From positions 894,206 through 958,205 of the forward strand of contig NZ_CP120131.1 in NCBI RefSeq assembly GCF_034039665.1: a stretch of 64,000 nucleotides of DNA, written 5' to 3'. Positions 48,799-56,687 of the stretch are shown piece by piece. The DNA is from Mammaliicoccus sp. Dog046. Its GTDB lineage: Bacteria; Bacillota; Bacilli; Staphylococcales; Staphylococcaceae. The position numbers were made by a program, and so were the translations under genes. Under the pieces are notes generated by a model. That model saw only the letters and a list, made by a program, of their open reading frames with translations, did no database searches and was not told the origin of the DNA. Position 1 is the stretch's first letter. Each line of letters starts with the position of its first letter.

Positions 48799-50193
48799 AT
48801 GGCTAAACGTATAGCAATAATAGGGGCGGGGATAACTGGGTTATCCACTGCCCATTATTTGAGAAAAGAATCACCAGACTTAGAAATTGATGTATTCGAA
48901 CAATCAGATAGAGTCGGTGGGAAGATTAAAACATACCGCGAGAATGGCTATACAATCGAACTTGGACCTGAATCATATTTAGGTCGCAAGACAATCATGA
49001 CTGAATTAGCTGAAGAGGTTGGCATTGCTGACGATTTAGTAACGAATCAAACAGGTCAATCATACATTTACAGTCATAATAAGTTGTATCCTATACCAGG
49101 TGGATCAATTATGGGTATACCAACAGAAATTAAACCATTTCTTAAGACTCAATTGATATCACCAGTAGCTAAATTAAGAGCAGGTTTAGATTACTTCTTA
49201 CCCGTGAAACCAATGCATACTGATATTTCAATAGGGCATTTCTTTAGACAACGATTAGGAAATGAAGTGCTAGAGAATTTGATTGAGCCATTAATGGCAG
49301 GCATTTACGGTGCAGATATTGATAAATTAAGTTTAAAAACAACTTTCCCTCATTTTAAAGAGCAAGAAGAGCAAGAAGGCGGACTTATTAAAGGCATGAT
49401 TGCTCAAAAAGCTAAAACAAATGCGAATAAGAAAGTAACAGTTAAACCAAAAGGTCAATTCAAGCAGTTTAAGCATGGACTTGAATCGTTTATCAATACA
49501 TTGCATGATCATTTAGTACAAAAAAATGTGAACGTTCAATTAGAATCACGTGTTGAGAAAGTCGTTGAACGTAAAGATAAAACTGTATTAACTGTTAACG
49601 GAGAAGAACATGAATATGATGGTGTAATCATTACGATACCACATCAACATTTTGTGAAATGGTTTGAAGACGATTTGAAACTAGATTACTTCAACTATAT
49701 GCCTTCTACAAGTGTTGCGACAGTCGTTATGGCATTTAATGAAGATCAAGTAGTCAATGACAGGAACGGTACAGGTTTTGTTATTGCTAGAACAAGTGAT
49801 ACAGCTATTACAGCTTGTACTTGGACGAATAAAAAATGGCCACATACAACACCTGAAGGAAAAGTATTATTGCGTGCTTATGTAGGTAAACCAGGATCAA
49901 ACATCATTCATCATAAAGATGAAGAACAATTGAAACAAGTTGCTTTAGATGATTTGAATAAAATTATGACGATAAATGGAGAACCAGAATTCTCAATCGT
50001 AACGAAATTACCTTATAGCATGCCACAATATGAAGTAGGGCATATCGATCGAATTAGAGATATTCAATCTCATATCGAAGAGAATTATCATAACTTAATT
50101 ATTACAGGCGCTTCATTTGATGCAGTTGGATTACCAGACTGTGTACAAATGGCAAAAGACGCAAGTGATAAAATGTTAACTTATTTAAAATAA
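48799..50193 (+). CDS. hemY: coproporphyrinogen III oxidase (CgoX, historically HemY/HemG)
   Basis: 464 aa from ATG 48799. The FAD-binding Rossmann motif starts at once (IAIIGAGITGLSTAHYL), followed by 'RVGGKIKTYRENGYTIELGPESYL' and the C-terminal 'LIITGASFDAVGLPDCVQM' FAD block. Flavin- and oxygen-dependent oxidation of coproporphyrinogen to coproporphyrin, the step before CpfC. The ribosome site (aagaaagaag) is weak and the gene starts 32 nt after hemH, so translation probably depends on the upstream gene. Confidence 0.96.
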   Translation: MAKRIAIIGAGITGLSTAHYLRKESPDLEIDVFEQSDRVGGKIKTYRENGYTIELGPESYLGRKTIMTELAEEVGIADDLVTNQTGQSYIYSHNKLYPIPGGSIMGIPTEIKPFLKTQLISPVAKLRAGLDYFLPVKPMHTDISIGHFFRQRLGNEVLENLIEPLMAGIYGADIDKLSLKTTFPHFKEQEEQEGGLIKGMIAQKAKTNANKKVTVKPKGQFKQFKHGLESFINTLHDHLVQKNVNVQLESRVEKVVERKDKTVLTVNGEEHEYDGVIITIPHQHFVKWFEDDLKLDYFNYMPSTSVATVVMAFNEDQVVNDRNGTGFVIARTSDTAITACTWTNKKWPHTTPEGKVLLRAYVGKPGSNIIHHKDEEQLKQVALDDLNKIMTINGEPEFSIVTKLPYSMPQYEVGHIDRIRDIQSHIEENYHNLIITGASFDAVGLPDCVQMAKDASDKMLTYLK

Positions 50194-50220
50194 GAAGTTT
50201 ATATAGAAGAAAAGAGTCAC

Positions 50221-50350
50221 AGGAGCGGGACAGAAATCTAATTTATATTAAAAAGATTTCGTATTCCCTCCCCGGCAAGGATGACTAGAGTTGAAAAAAG
50301 CTTGATACAAGCGCATTTTCAATTCAGTCATCTACTGCTAAGATACTAAA
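50221..50350. repeat. dispersed hairpin element, copy 2 (inverted)
   Basis: 'gagcgggacagaaatct' and 'agatttcgtattccctcccc' form the imperfect hairpin also seen at 11010-11066. 'ggcaaggatgac' and 'agatactaaaagaggctgagac' are the reverse complements of sequences in copy 1 (10960-11010). This copy carries about 50 extra nt between 'gatgactagag' and 'cagtcatctactgc'. Confidence 0.75.
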
Positions 50351-50395
50351 AGAGGCTGAGACATTATATTATGTCCCAGCCTCGTGTTTTTTGAT
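50351..50395 (+). terminator. terminator downstream of hemEHY
   Basis: Stem gaggctgagacat / atgtc-cagcctc with an AT loop and a T run. Member of the recurring hairpin family. Confidence 0.88.
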
Positions 50396-50434
50396 GTGTT
50401 TTGGAGGAGAAGGGGGTGTTAGTTAGGAGATGTG

Positions 50435-50628
50435 TATTAGCATTTTGGTAGGAAAGTGCAAATAAGGGTGTGTATATTAGCATTTTGGTAGGAAAGTGCA
50501 AATAAGGGAGTGTATATTAGCATTTTGGTAGGAAAATGCAAATAAGAGGTGCTTTATTAGCATTTTGACTGGAAACTGCAAATATGGATCTCTTTATTAG
50601 TATTTTGAAGTCGAAATGTTAATAAAAA
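50435..50628. repeat. five tandem 40-bp units, array 2
   Basis: 'ttag(c/t)attttg' recurs at 50437, 50477, 50517, 50557 and 50597, again a strict 40-bp period, each followed by ggaaa-tgcaaata. Units decay toward the right end. The unit plan (ttagca ... tgcaaataagg) is that of array 1, 10 kb away. No ORF or promoter is evident inside. Together with 50629-50808 this fills the interval between hemY and the tRNA cluster. Confidence 0.9.
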
Positions 50629-50744
50629 ATGTAATAAATTGAACTTTTATAAAGAAAAACGATAAAATATTAAGTGATTTTCACGATTTATAGACAACTT
50701 TACAGAACTATTTCTGATAAAGTAGATGTTTAAGTTTCCCTTTA

Positions 50745-50758
50745 GTGACAATTGTCAC
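50745..50758. promoter_or_regulatory. 14-bp perfect palindrome
   Basis: gtgacaattgtcac stands alone 51 nt upstream of the tRNA-Glu promoter. It resembles a dimeric regulator site but matches none I can name with confidence. Confidence 0.4.
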
Positions 50759-50808
50759 ATAGATGTTAAAAGTTCAAATTTTTTATTAAGAAAAGTAAAG
50801 AAATAGCA

Positions 50809-50837
50809 TTGACGTTACTCATATTTCTATATATAAT
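50809..50837 (+). promoter_or_regulatory. promoter of the second tRNA cluster
   Basis: ttgacg (50809-50814), a 17-nt spacer, then a perfect tataat (50832-50837), 20 nt before tRNA-Glu. Confidence 0.88.
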
Positions 50838-50856
50838 TAAGAAGTTCTCAATTAGA

Positions 50857-50931
50857 GGCCCCTTGGTCAAGCGGTTAAGACACCGCCCTTTCACGGCGGT
50901 AACACGGGTTCGAATCCCGTAGGGGTCACCA
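50857..50931 (+). tRNA. tRNA-Glu (TTC)
   Basis: Cloverleaf with anticodon TTC (loop 'ctttcac') and CCA encoded. Duplicated at 51539. Confidence 0.96.
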
Positions 50932-50959
50932 TTTTTTATAAAAAAAGATTAAAATTTTA

Positions 50960-50989
50960 TTGACATAATATTGCTTAATGTGTTATATT
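50960..50989 (+). promoter_or_regulatory. internal promoter before tRNA-fMet
   Basis: Perfect ttgaca (50960-50965), then ttatat/tatatt at 50983-50989 (17-18 nt spacing), about 30 nt ahead of the initiator tRNA. Confidence 0.8.
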
Positions 50990-51018
50990 AATAAGGTAGC
51001 CAAATTAATTAATATTAA

Positions 51019-51092
<74 letters not shown>

Positions 51093-51108
51093 TTACTTTT
51101 TCAATGAT

Positions 51109-51184
51109 GGTCCCGTGGTGTAGCGGTTAACATGCCTGCCTGTCACGCAGGAGATCGCGGGTTCGATTCCCGTCGGGACCGCCA
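51109..51184 (+). tRNA. tRNA-Asp (GTC), second copy
   Basis: Same sequence as 5548-5623, with CCA encoded. Confidence 0.97.
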
Positions 51185-51195
51185 TTTTATATTTT

Positions 51196-51268
51196 GGCTC
51201 AGTAGCTCAGTCGGTAGAGCAAAGGACTGAAAATCCTTGTGTCGGCGGTTCGATTCCGTCCTGAGCCA
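51196..51268 (+). tRNA. tRNA-Phe (GAA), second copy
   Basis: Same sequence as 5645-5717. Confidence 0.97.
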
Positions 51269-51286
51269 TACTTTTTTTTCTAGTAT

Positions 51287-51361
51287 GGCGATTGTGGCGA
51301 AGTGGTTAACGCATCGGATTGTGGTTCCGACATTCGTGGGTTCGATTCCCATCAGTCGCCC
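51287..51361 (+). tRNA. tRNA-His (GTG), second copy
   Basis: Nearly the sequence of 5984-6058, with anticodon GTG. Confidence 0.95.
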
Positions 51362-51379
51362 CATATAAAATTTTATCAA

Positions 51380-51453
51380 GCGGGTGTAGTTTAGTGGTAA
51401 AACCTCAGCCTTCCAAGCTGATGTTGTCGGTTCGATTCCGATCACCCGCTCCA
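51380..51453 (+). tRNA. tRNA-Gly (TCC), translational type
   Basis: Anticodon TCC (loop 'cttccaa'), with a normal D-loop ('agtggtaaa') and normal T-loop ('ttcgatt'), and CCA encoded. Contrasts with the atypical TCC tRNAs at 6237-6521. Confidence 0.96.
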
Positions 51454-51460
51454 TTATTAT

Positions 51461-51535
51461 TCCACAGTAGCTCAGTGGTAGAGCTATCGGCTGTTAACCG
51501 ATCGGTCGTAGGTTCGAGTCCTACCTGTGGAGCCA
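51461..51535 (+). tRNA. tRNA-Asn (GTT)
   Basis: Cloverleaf with anticodon GTT (loop 'ctgttaa') and CCA encoded. Confidence 0.96.
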
Positions 51536-51538
51536 TAA

Positions 51539-51610
51539 GGCCCCTTGGTCAAGCGGTTAAGACACCGCCCTTTCACGGCGGTAACACGGGTTCGAATCCC
51601 GTAGGGGTCA
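51539..51610 (+). tRNA. tRNA-Glu (TTC), second copy
   Basis: Same body as 50857, but the CCA end is not encoded here. It lies only 3 nt after tRNA-Asn. Confidence 0.95.
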
Positions 51611-51612
51611 TA

Positions 51613-51645
51613 TAATCAGAGGTGAAATATCGCTTCTGATTTTTT
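51613..51645 (+). terminator. hairpin after second tRNA-Glu
   Basis: aatcaga / tctgatt stem around a 14-nt loop, followed by seven T's. Probably a partial terminator, since tRNA-Ser follows without an obvious promoter. Confidence 0.7.
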
Positions 51646-51651
51646 TATTTT

Positions 51652-51740
51652 GGAGAGTTGTCCGAGCTGGCCGAAGGAGCACGCCTGGAAAGTGTGTAGG
51701 CGCCACAAGCGTCTCGAGGGTTCGAATCCCTCACTCTCCG
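51652..51740 (+). tRNA. tRNA-Ser (GGA)
   Basis: Type II tRNA with anticodon GGA (loop 'ctggaaa') and a long variable arm. CCA is not encoded. Confidence 0.95.
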
Positions 51741-51784
51741 TTTGTACCTTAATACTCAACTCAATCCAAGACGTTGATATGACT

Positions 51785-51817
51785 GAACTCTCGAGTTTGC
51801 GAGGGTTCTTTTTTTGT
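51785..51817 (+). terminator. terminator of the second tRNA cluster
   Basis: Stem gaactctcg / cgagggttc with a 6-nt loop, then a T run. Confidence 0.9.
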
Positions 51818-51882
51818 GCCAAAATATCAATGAAGTGGCATTTAAATAGTGCTTTACTATGAAATGAAAAAGTGATGTGGTA

Positions 51883-51891
51883 TGTTATAAT
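51883..51891 (+). promoter_or_regulatory. extended -10 promoter of the MarR gene
   Basis: tgttataat, an extended -10 (TG-n-TATAAT). No good -35 is seen, as is common for extended -10 promoters. The start point would be near 51898, at the edge of the palindrome. Confidence 0.65.
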
Positions 51892-51898
51892 TATAAAA

Positions 51899-51916
51899 TT
51901 ATTGCAAATGCAATAA
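51899..51916. promoter_or_regulatory. putative MarR-type operator
   Basis: ttattgca-aa-tgcaataa is a perfect 18-bp palindrome spanning the predicted transcription start and ending just before the SD of the MarR-family gene. Size and position are typical for autorepression by MarR dimers. Confidence 0.65.
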
Positions 51917-51929
51917 AAAGAGGTGTGAA

Positions 51930-52382
51930 ATGGAAGATATACTGAGAAATATAGGGATTATTTCAAGAGCTTTGGATTCAATTAGTAATATAGAGTTTAA
52001 AGAAATTAATTTAAGCAAAGGGCAGTTTGTATATTTAGTTAGGATCTGTGAAAATCCAGGTATTATCCAAGAACAACTCGTTGAAATGTTAAAAATAGAT
52101 AGAGCAACCGCATCAAGAGCGATTAAAAATTTAGAGAAAAATGGATTTATACTTAAAAAATCTGATGATATAAACAAGAAAAATAAATTACTCTTTCCTA
52201 CAGATAAGGGTGAGGAAATATATCCTTTTATCATTAGAGAAAATGCACATTCTAATGCTGTAGCATTAAGTGGGTTTAACGATAAAGAAGTTGACCAGTT
52301 AGCAAATTATTTAGAAAGAGTGAAAGATAATATTGCTGATGATTGGCAATATGTTAAAAAAGGGAATCAACGAGAATATTAA
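51930..52382 (+). CDS. MarR-family transcriptional regulator
   Basis: 150 aa. Winged-helix MarR domain: 'LSKGQFVYLVRICENPGIIQ', recognition helix 'MLKIDRATASRAIKNLEKNG', wing with 'DINKKNKLLFPTDKG', and flanking dimerisation helices. ATG 51930 is preceded by 'agaggtg'. A perfect palindrome overlaps its own promoter, and a PaiA-type acetyltransferase follows 17 nt downstream. It probably controls both genes in response to an unknown small molecule. Confidence 0.93.
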   Translation: MEDILRNIGIISRALDSISNIEFKEINLSKGQFVYLVRICENPGIIQEQLVEMLKIDRATASRAIKNLEKNGFILKKSDDINKKNKLLFPTDKGEEIYPFIIRENAHSNAVALSGFNDKEVDQLANYLERVKDNIADDWQYVKKGNQREY

Positions 52383-52399
52383 ACAAAGGTGGTATGAAG

Positions 52400-52906
52400 A
52401 TGATTAGAGCATGTATATTAAGTGATATAAATGAATTGACTCAAATTGCTTATCAAACCTTTGATGAGACGTTTAGAGAACAAAATAAAAAAGAGAATAT
52501 AGACCAATATTTAGCCAATACTTTTACTGAAGATCGTGTTTTAAAAGAATTAGAAAATCCTAATTCGTTCTTTTATTTCATATATCATAATGAATCTTTA
52601 GCAGGATACTTAAAGCTAAATATTAAAGGTGCTCAGACTGAGCGCTTTGGCGACAACAAATTAGAAATCGAACGAATTTACATTTTAAATCAATTTCAAA
52701 AGCTTGGATTAGGTAAAGAGTTATATGATAAATCATTGGAAAAAGCGCAAGAACTATTGTGTGAGGATATATGGTTAGGTGTTTGGGAGAAAAATCATAA
52801 TGCTATCGAATTTTATAAAAAATTAGGATTTAAAAAAATTGATGAGCATGCATTTTATATGGGTGATGAGAAGCAAATTGATTATATTATGATAAAACAA
52901 ATGTAA
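52400..52906 (+). CDS. paiA: PaiA-type polyamine N-acetyltransferase
   Basis: 168 aa from ATG 52400 (7 nt after 'aaaggtgg'; ATG 52394 is too close). GNAT fold with the acetyl-CoA loop in 'QFQKLGLGKELYDKSLEKA' and the strongly conserved C-terminal block 'IWLGVWEKNHNAIEFYKKLG' followed by 'HAFYMGDEKQ'. This agrees closely with my recollection of B. subtilis PaiA, which acetylates spermidine and spermine. Co-transcribed with the MarR gene. Polyamine detoxification is the likely role. Confidence 0.87.
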   Translation: MIRACILSDINELTQIAYQTFDETFREQNKKENIDQYLANTFTEDRVLKELENPNSFFYFIYHNESLAGYLKLNIKGAQTERFGDNKLEIERIYILNQFQKLGLGKELYDKSLEKAQELLCEDIWLGVWEKNHNAIEFYKKLGFKKIDEHAFYMGDEKQIDYIMIKQM

Positions 52907-52948
52907 TTGAGAAAATTATTTAAAAATAGGATAGGAAGAGTGAATTTA

Positions 52949-53467
52949 ATGAAAGAAAACAACAAAATAAAAATGGTACGTGTAAAAAAAGAAGAGTTTG
53001 ATTCATTTAAAAATAGGGCGAAAATTTCATTTATAAAAGGGTTAGAAGGCGCATTTCCAGAACATAGTCAACCTGAGAAAATAGCACCAATACCATCAGA
53101 AGAAGACTATGATGAGTCGTTTAAAAGTAAAGATTCGGAAACATATTATTTATGGTTAAATGAAGAAAATATTGGTGGCGTAATATTAAATATTAACAAA
53201 GAGACACACCGTAATGAGGTGGATGTATTATACATAGATTCAAAAGCAGTAGGTAAAGGGATAGGTACAAAGGTGTGGGATACAATTGAAAAGCACTATC
53301 CGGAAACTAAAGTGTGGGAATTACATACACCTTATTTTGAGAAGCGAAATATACATTTTTACATCAATAAATGTAAATTTAGTATAACGGGATTTTATAA
53401 AGAGGTATTCAAGATTGATGGTCAAGATAAAGAAATAGAATTCTTTAAATTCGAAAAATTTATGTGA
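52949..53467 (+). CDS. GNAT-family N-acetyltransferase
   Basis: 172 aa from ATG 52949 after 'aggaag'; 14 upstream codons lack a ribosome site. The central GNAT motif A is visible ('EVDVLYIDSKAVGKGIGTKVWDTIEKHYP'-type region near 90-118), followed by 'KVWELHTPYFEKRNIHFYINK' and 'GFYKEVF'. Substrate unknown. Third gene of the MarR-PaiA group, possibly acquired together with it. Confidence 0.82.
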   Translation: MKENNKIKMVRVKKEEFDSFKNRAKISFIKGLEGAFPEHSQPEKIAPIPSEEDYDESFKSKDSETYYLWLNEENIGGVILNINKETHRNEVDVLYIDSKAVGKGIGTKVWDTIEKHYPETKVWELHTPYFEKRNIHFYINKCKFSITGFYKEVFKIDGQDKEIEFFKFEKFM

Positions 53468-53581
53468 GGTTGAGCCGGTTATTCGTTGTATCTATATGTA
53501 ATGTATGGTAATAATTAATGTATGGGAATTAAATGTTAAGAATATTAAAATTACATTAATAAATTAGTTTTGGAGGCAATT

Positions 53582-54424
53582 ATGAAGTTAGCATGGTTAA
53601 TAGATACAACAACGTATATTGATCAAAATGTTGATGATAAGGATTTATTTGTTGTATCTTTATCGACAATCATTGATGATATTCCTTATAAAGATTCTGA
53701 ATTTGAAAGTTCGAAGTCTTTTTTTGATAAGTTAAAGGAAAATGGCAACGGGGCAAAGACTGCACAACCTACACCACAGGATTTTATGGAGGTTTATCAG
53801 CAAATTGAAGAAGAAGGATATACACATGTCATAGCGATTCATCCTTCAAGTAGTTTATCGGGAACATATTCGTCTTCATATACGACTGCACAGTCTTACT
53901 CAATGAATACGTATGTGATTGATAGTGGTACGGGAAGCTATCCACAAAGAGCACTAGTAGAATACGGTAGATCGTTATTCGATGAAGGGAAAACTTTCGA
54001 TGAAATAACGAAACGATTAGAAGAAGTAAAATTGACGAGCGAATTGTATTTAATGCCAAGAAACTTACAGCAGTTAAAGAATAGTGGAAGAGTTTCTAAT
54101 AGTAAATATTTATTAAGTAGTTTACTACATATTAAACTACTATTGAAATTAGAGAACGGCACAATTGATTTAACACTTAAGTCTAGAGGCATGAAGAAAA
54201 TAGAAGCTTATTTAATTAAACATATACAAGAATTAGTAAACAGTGGTGTTAAACATATAGGCGTATTACATGCTGATAATGAAACAGAGGCACATGTATG
54301 GCAAGAACGTATATTAGCAATAAGTAAAAACATAAACGTATACGTTGAACCATTAGTACCAGTAGCTTCCGTGCATACAGGACAAGGTACAATTGGTATC
54401 GGATGGATTAACACAACAAAATAA
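53582..54424 (+). CDS. DegV-family fatty-acid-binding protein
   Basis: 280 aa from ATG 53582 with 'tggaggc' 7 nt upstream. DegV/FakB fold: 'WLIDTTTYIDQ' at the start, 'KTAQPTPQDFMEVYQQI', the lipid-carboxyl-binding 'IHPSSSLSGTYSSS' loop, 'VIDSGTGSYPQRALVE', and the C-terminal 'SVHTGQGTIGIGW'. Family members present acyl chains to the fatty acid kinase FakA. Whether this one does is not evident. Its terminator is at 54432. Confidence 0.9.
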   Translation: MKLAWLIDTTTYIDQNVDDKDLFVVSLSTIIDDIPYKDSEFESSKSFFDKLKENGNGAKTAQPTPQDFMEVYQQIEEEGYTHVIAIHPSSSLSGTYSSSYTTAQSYSMNTYVIDSGTGSYPQRALVEYGRSLFDEGKTFDEITKRLEEVKLTSELYLMPRNLQQLKNSGRVSNSKYLLSSLLHIKLLLKLENGTIDLTLKSRGMKKIEAYLIKHIQELVNSGVKHIGVLHADNETEAHVWQERILAISKNINVYVEPLVPVASVHTGQGTIGIGWINTTK

Positions 54425-54431
54425 TAAAAAT

Positions 54432-54478
54432 TGAAATAGAGCAGAAATCTTAAAAAGATTTCTGCTCTATTTTTTTAT
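54432..54478 (+). terminator. terminator after degV
   Basis: Stem aaatagagcagaaatctt / aagatttctgctctattt followed by T's. The 210 nt after it are AT-rich and hold no gene. Confidence 0.93.
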
Positions 54479-54688
54479 ATACTGCAATTCATAAAGTAAG
54501 AGAATTAATATTAAAGCAAGTAAATGAATTATAAAAACATTAGAGGATATATGGATAATATTAATGGTTTTTGATAACATAAAATTATTAATAGAAATAT
54601 AAAGAATATAACCAGATGAATTAATATAAGTTTTAAAATTATTCGATTTACAAACTAACTAAACATTTGAATATAGGAGAACCGACTT

Positions 54689-55627
54689 ATGAAAAATATA
54701 ATAACTATCACTTTATGTCTAACGCTACTACTAAGTGGTTGTGTACTTAAAAGAACCCAAGTACCAGAAACAGTGAGCGTGAAAGATTATGATGGAAGAT
54801 ACATAGGTGAACATACAAGGAAAAATGAAGCATTTTATAAAAAATACAAATCAGATGCTGAGGAAACATATAAAAAGAGTGTAAAGAAATTATATGGAAA
54901 AGATGTGAAGATAACAAGATCTTATCCTTACTCATGGAAAAAAGAATATAAAAGTTTTAAATCATACACTGGTATAAAGGTTATAGGAACGGTAGATTAT
55001 GATGTGCCATTCCAATATACAATGAACTATATTATAGAAGATGAAAAGAGCGAGGTCGTTAAGCCTAGTTATACCAAAGATTGGACACCTGTTATTAATG
55101 CCATGGTTTATAAAAGATATGAGTCTGACATTGAAGCAGCAAGGTTGAAATTCAAAAAAGAAGTAGAGTCACAAGGTTACTTTGCCATGAACAAAAAATT
55201 AGAAAAACAACAAGATTTTGTCGGTGTGTCCAAACAATATTTAAATTTTGAAATACCAAATTTAAATGTAGACAACGATGATTTCAAAACAAAATACAAA
55301 TCAATTATGAATCTTCAAGGAGAAGAATTTAATCAAAAAATGGATGAAGTCATTAAAAAACATCCTTATTTTAAAGACGGGATAAAGACAGATTTTATAG
55401 CTTACTTTGATAATAAGAAAGTAAAGGATGTCAATAAATATTCGTGGGATTTACAAATACCAACAAATGAAACGATGAAGAAAATTCCCGGAGAAAAGAG
55501 CATTTATTTCTGGAATGGAAAAGTGTCGCCAACAACAATAGATGAATTTGGACTTTTAGAATCTACTAGTGAAGAAATATCAATGGATGGAGGTATGTGG
55601 GATGAATATAAGAAAGAATCGAAGTGA
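54689..55627 (+). CDS. DUF1672-like lipoprotein, array copy 1
   Basis: 312 aa from ATG 54689 with 'taggaga' upstream. Type II signal peptide with lipobox LLLSGC (lipid Cys at 18), so anchored outside the membrane. Shared family blocks: 'VPETVSVKDYDGRYIGEH', a beta segment ('YTGIKVIGTVDYDVPFQYTM'), 'YFAMNKKLEKQQ', 'LQGEEFNQKMDEVIKKHPYF', 'TDFIAYFDNKK' and the 'GGMWDEY' end. I recognise the DUF1672 pattern with moderate confidence. As the most diverged member of a four-copy array in front of a lipase-domain protein, it is a candidate immunity lipoprotein. Confidence 0.85.
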   Translation: MKNIITITLCLTLLLSGCVLKRTQVPETVSVKDYDGRYIGEHTRKNEAFYKKYKSDAEETYKKSVKKLYGKDVKITRSYPYSWKKEYKSFKSYTGIKVIGTVDYDVPFQYTMNYIIEDEKSEVVKPSYTKDWTPVINAMVYKRYESDIEAARLKFKKEVESQGYFAMNKKLEKQQDFVGVSKQYLNFEIPNLNVDNDDFKTKYKSIMNLQGEEFNQKMDEVIKKHPYFKDGIKTDFIAYFDNKKVKDVNKYSWDLQIPTNETMKKIPGEKSIYFWNGKVSPTTIDEFGLLESTSEEISMDGGMWDEYKKESK

Positions 55628-55646
55628 GATTGAAACTATCGAATAA
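55602..55646 (+). pseudogene. possible remnant of a toxin start after lipoprotein copy 1
   Basis: A frame overlapping the lipoprotein's last codons reads MNIRKNRSEIETIE and stops. It occupies the position where the intact toxin (MNAKTSKVNDIDAIE) starts after copy 4. 'EIETIE' against 'DIDAIE' and the matching nucleotides beyond the lipoprotein stop hint at a deleted toxin gene. Short, so weak on its own. Confidence 0.35.
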
Positions 55647-55682
55647 ACTAAATCATCCCTTATAAAAGGAGAATAATATTTA

Positions 55683-56612
55683 ATGAAAAAATTTTTAAGC
55701 AGTATATTATGTGTATCAATATTATTAAGCGGTTGTGCACTTAAAAGAAGCCAAGTACCAGAAACAGTAAGTGTGAAAGATTACGACGGTAGATATATTG
55801 GAGAACATAAAAAAGAAAATGTAACGTTCTTGAAAAAACATAAAGCAGAAGCGGAGGAAATGTATAAAGCATATGCAAAAGATGTATTTGGAAAAGATGT
55901 AAAGATTACAAGAACTTATTCTACTACGGAATCTGGTCCAGAACTACAATCAGTGGAAGGCATTACTGTAATTGGAACAGTTGAATATGAAGTGCCTTTT
56001 CAATTTTATTTAAATTTCGAAGATAGCGATGAAGGACTGGTATTAACCGCAAAATCTGAAAGTCAAGGTAATGAGATTCGTGGTGGTGTATCTGGTATGT
56101 TGTACAAACGTTTTAAACCGGAATTAGAAGCAGCAAGAGACAAATTCAAAAAAGAAGTAGAAAAAAAGGATTACTACGCAATGAATAAAAAGTTAGAAAA
56201 ACAACAAGAATATAGCGTTGCTACGGATGAATATATCAATTTACTTGCAGGATCAACGATAGGTATAGATAAATTTAAGAAAGATTTTAAACCTATCATG
56301 GATTTACAAGGGGAAGAATTCAATCGAAAAATGGATGAAGTGATTAAGAAATATCCTTCTATTAAGGATCAAATGAAGACAGATTTTATAGCATATTATG
56401 ATAAGAAAAATAGAGATGAAGTAGGTAAATATGCATGGGATTTACAAGCACCAACAAATGAAAATATAAAAAAAATTCCAGGAAAAACATTTATGAAATT
56501 CTATAAAGATAGTGTCTCTCCTATGAAAATAGATGGATATGGTAGATTACAATCTGTAAGTGAAAAAATTAATATTGGAGGGGGCATGTGGGATGAACGT
56601 AAAAACGAGTAA
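55683..56612 (+). CDS. DUF1672-like lipoprotein, array copy 2
   Basis: 309 aa, lipobox ILLSGC (Cys 18), start ATG 55683 with 'aaggaga' upstream. Same domain plan as copy 1. The central part ('VFGKDVKITRTYSTTESGPE', 'VEGITVIGTVEYEVPFQFYL', 'NFEDSDEGLV') is almost the same as in copy 4, while its N-terminal linker (CALKRSQVPETV) resembles copy 1. Ends 'GGGMWDERKNE'. Probably an orphan immunity-type lipoprotein exported to the outer membrane face. Confidence 0.87.
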   Translation: MKKFLSSILCVSILLSGCALKRSQVPETVSVKDYDGRYIGEHKKENVTFLKKHKAEAEEMYKAYAKDVFGKDVKITRTYSTTESGPELQSVEGITVIGTVEYEVPFQFYLNFEDSDEGLVLTAKSESQGNEIRGGVSGMLYKRFKPELEAARDKFKKEVEKKDYYAMNKKLEKQQEYSVATDEYINLLAGSTIGIDKFKKDFKPIMDLQGEEFNRKMDEVIKKYPSIKDQMKTDFIAYYDKKNRDEVGKYAWDLQAPTNENIKKIPGKTFMKFYKDSVSPMKIDGYGRLQSVSEKINIGGGMWDERKNE

Positions 56613-56631
56613 AGTTACTGATTTAGATTAA
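56593..56631 (+). pseudogene. possible remnant of a toxin start after lipoprotein copy 2
   Basis: Overlapping the end of copy 2, a 12-codon frame reads MNVKTSKVTDLD then stops, against MNAKTSKVNDIDAIE at the intact toxin. The first seven codons overlap lipoprotein coding sequence and could be similar for that reason, but the match continues past its stop (K-V-T-D-L-D against K-V-N-D-I-D). Suggests a former toxin partner lost by deletion. Confidence 0.5.
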
Positions 56632-56687
56632 ATGAAATTTTCCTATTTTATTTATATGCAGACTACTTCAAAAAAGGTGAAATATAA

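Noticed and set aside
54747-54935. Minus-strand ORFs within the lipoprotein array (also 56707-56985)
   Set aside because: Shadows that recur because the four lipoprotein genes share sequence. They lack ribosome sites.
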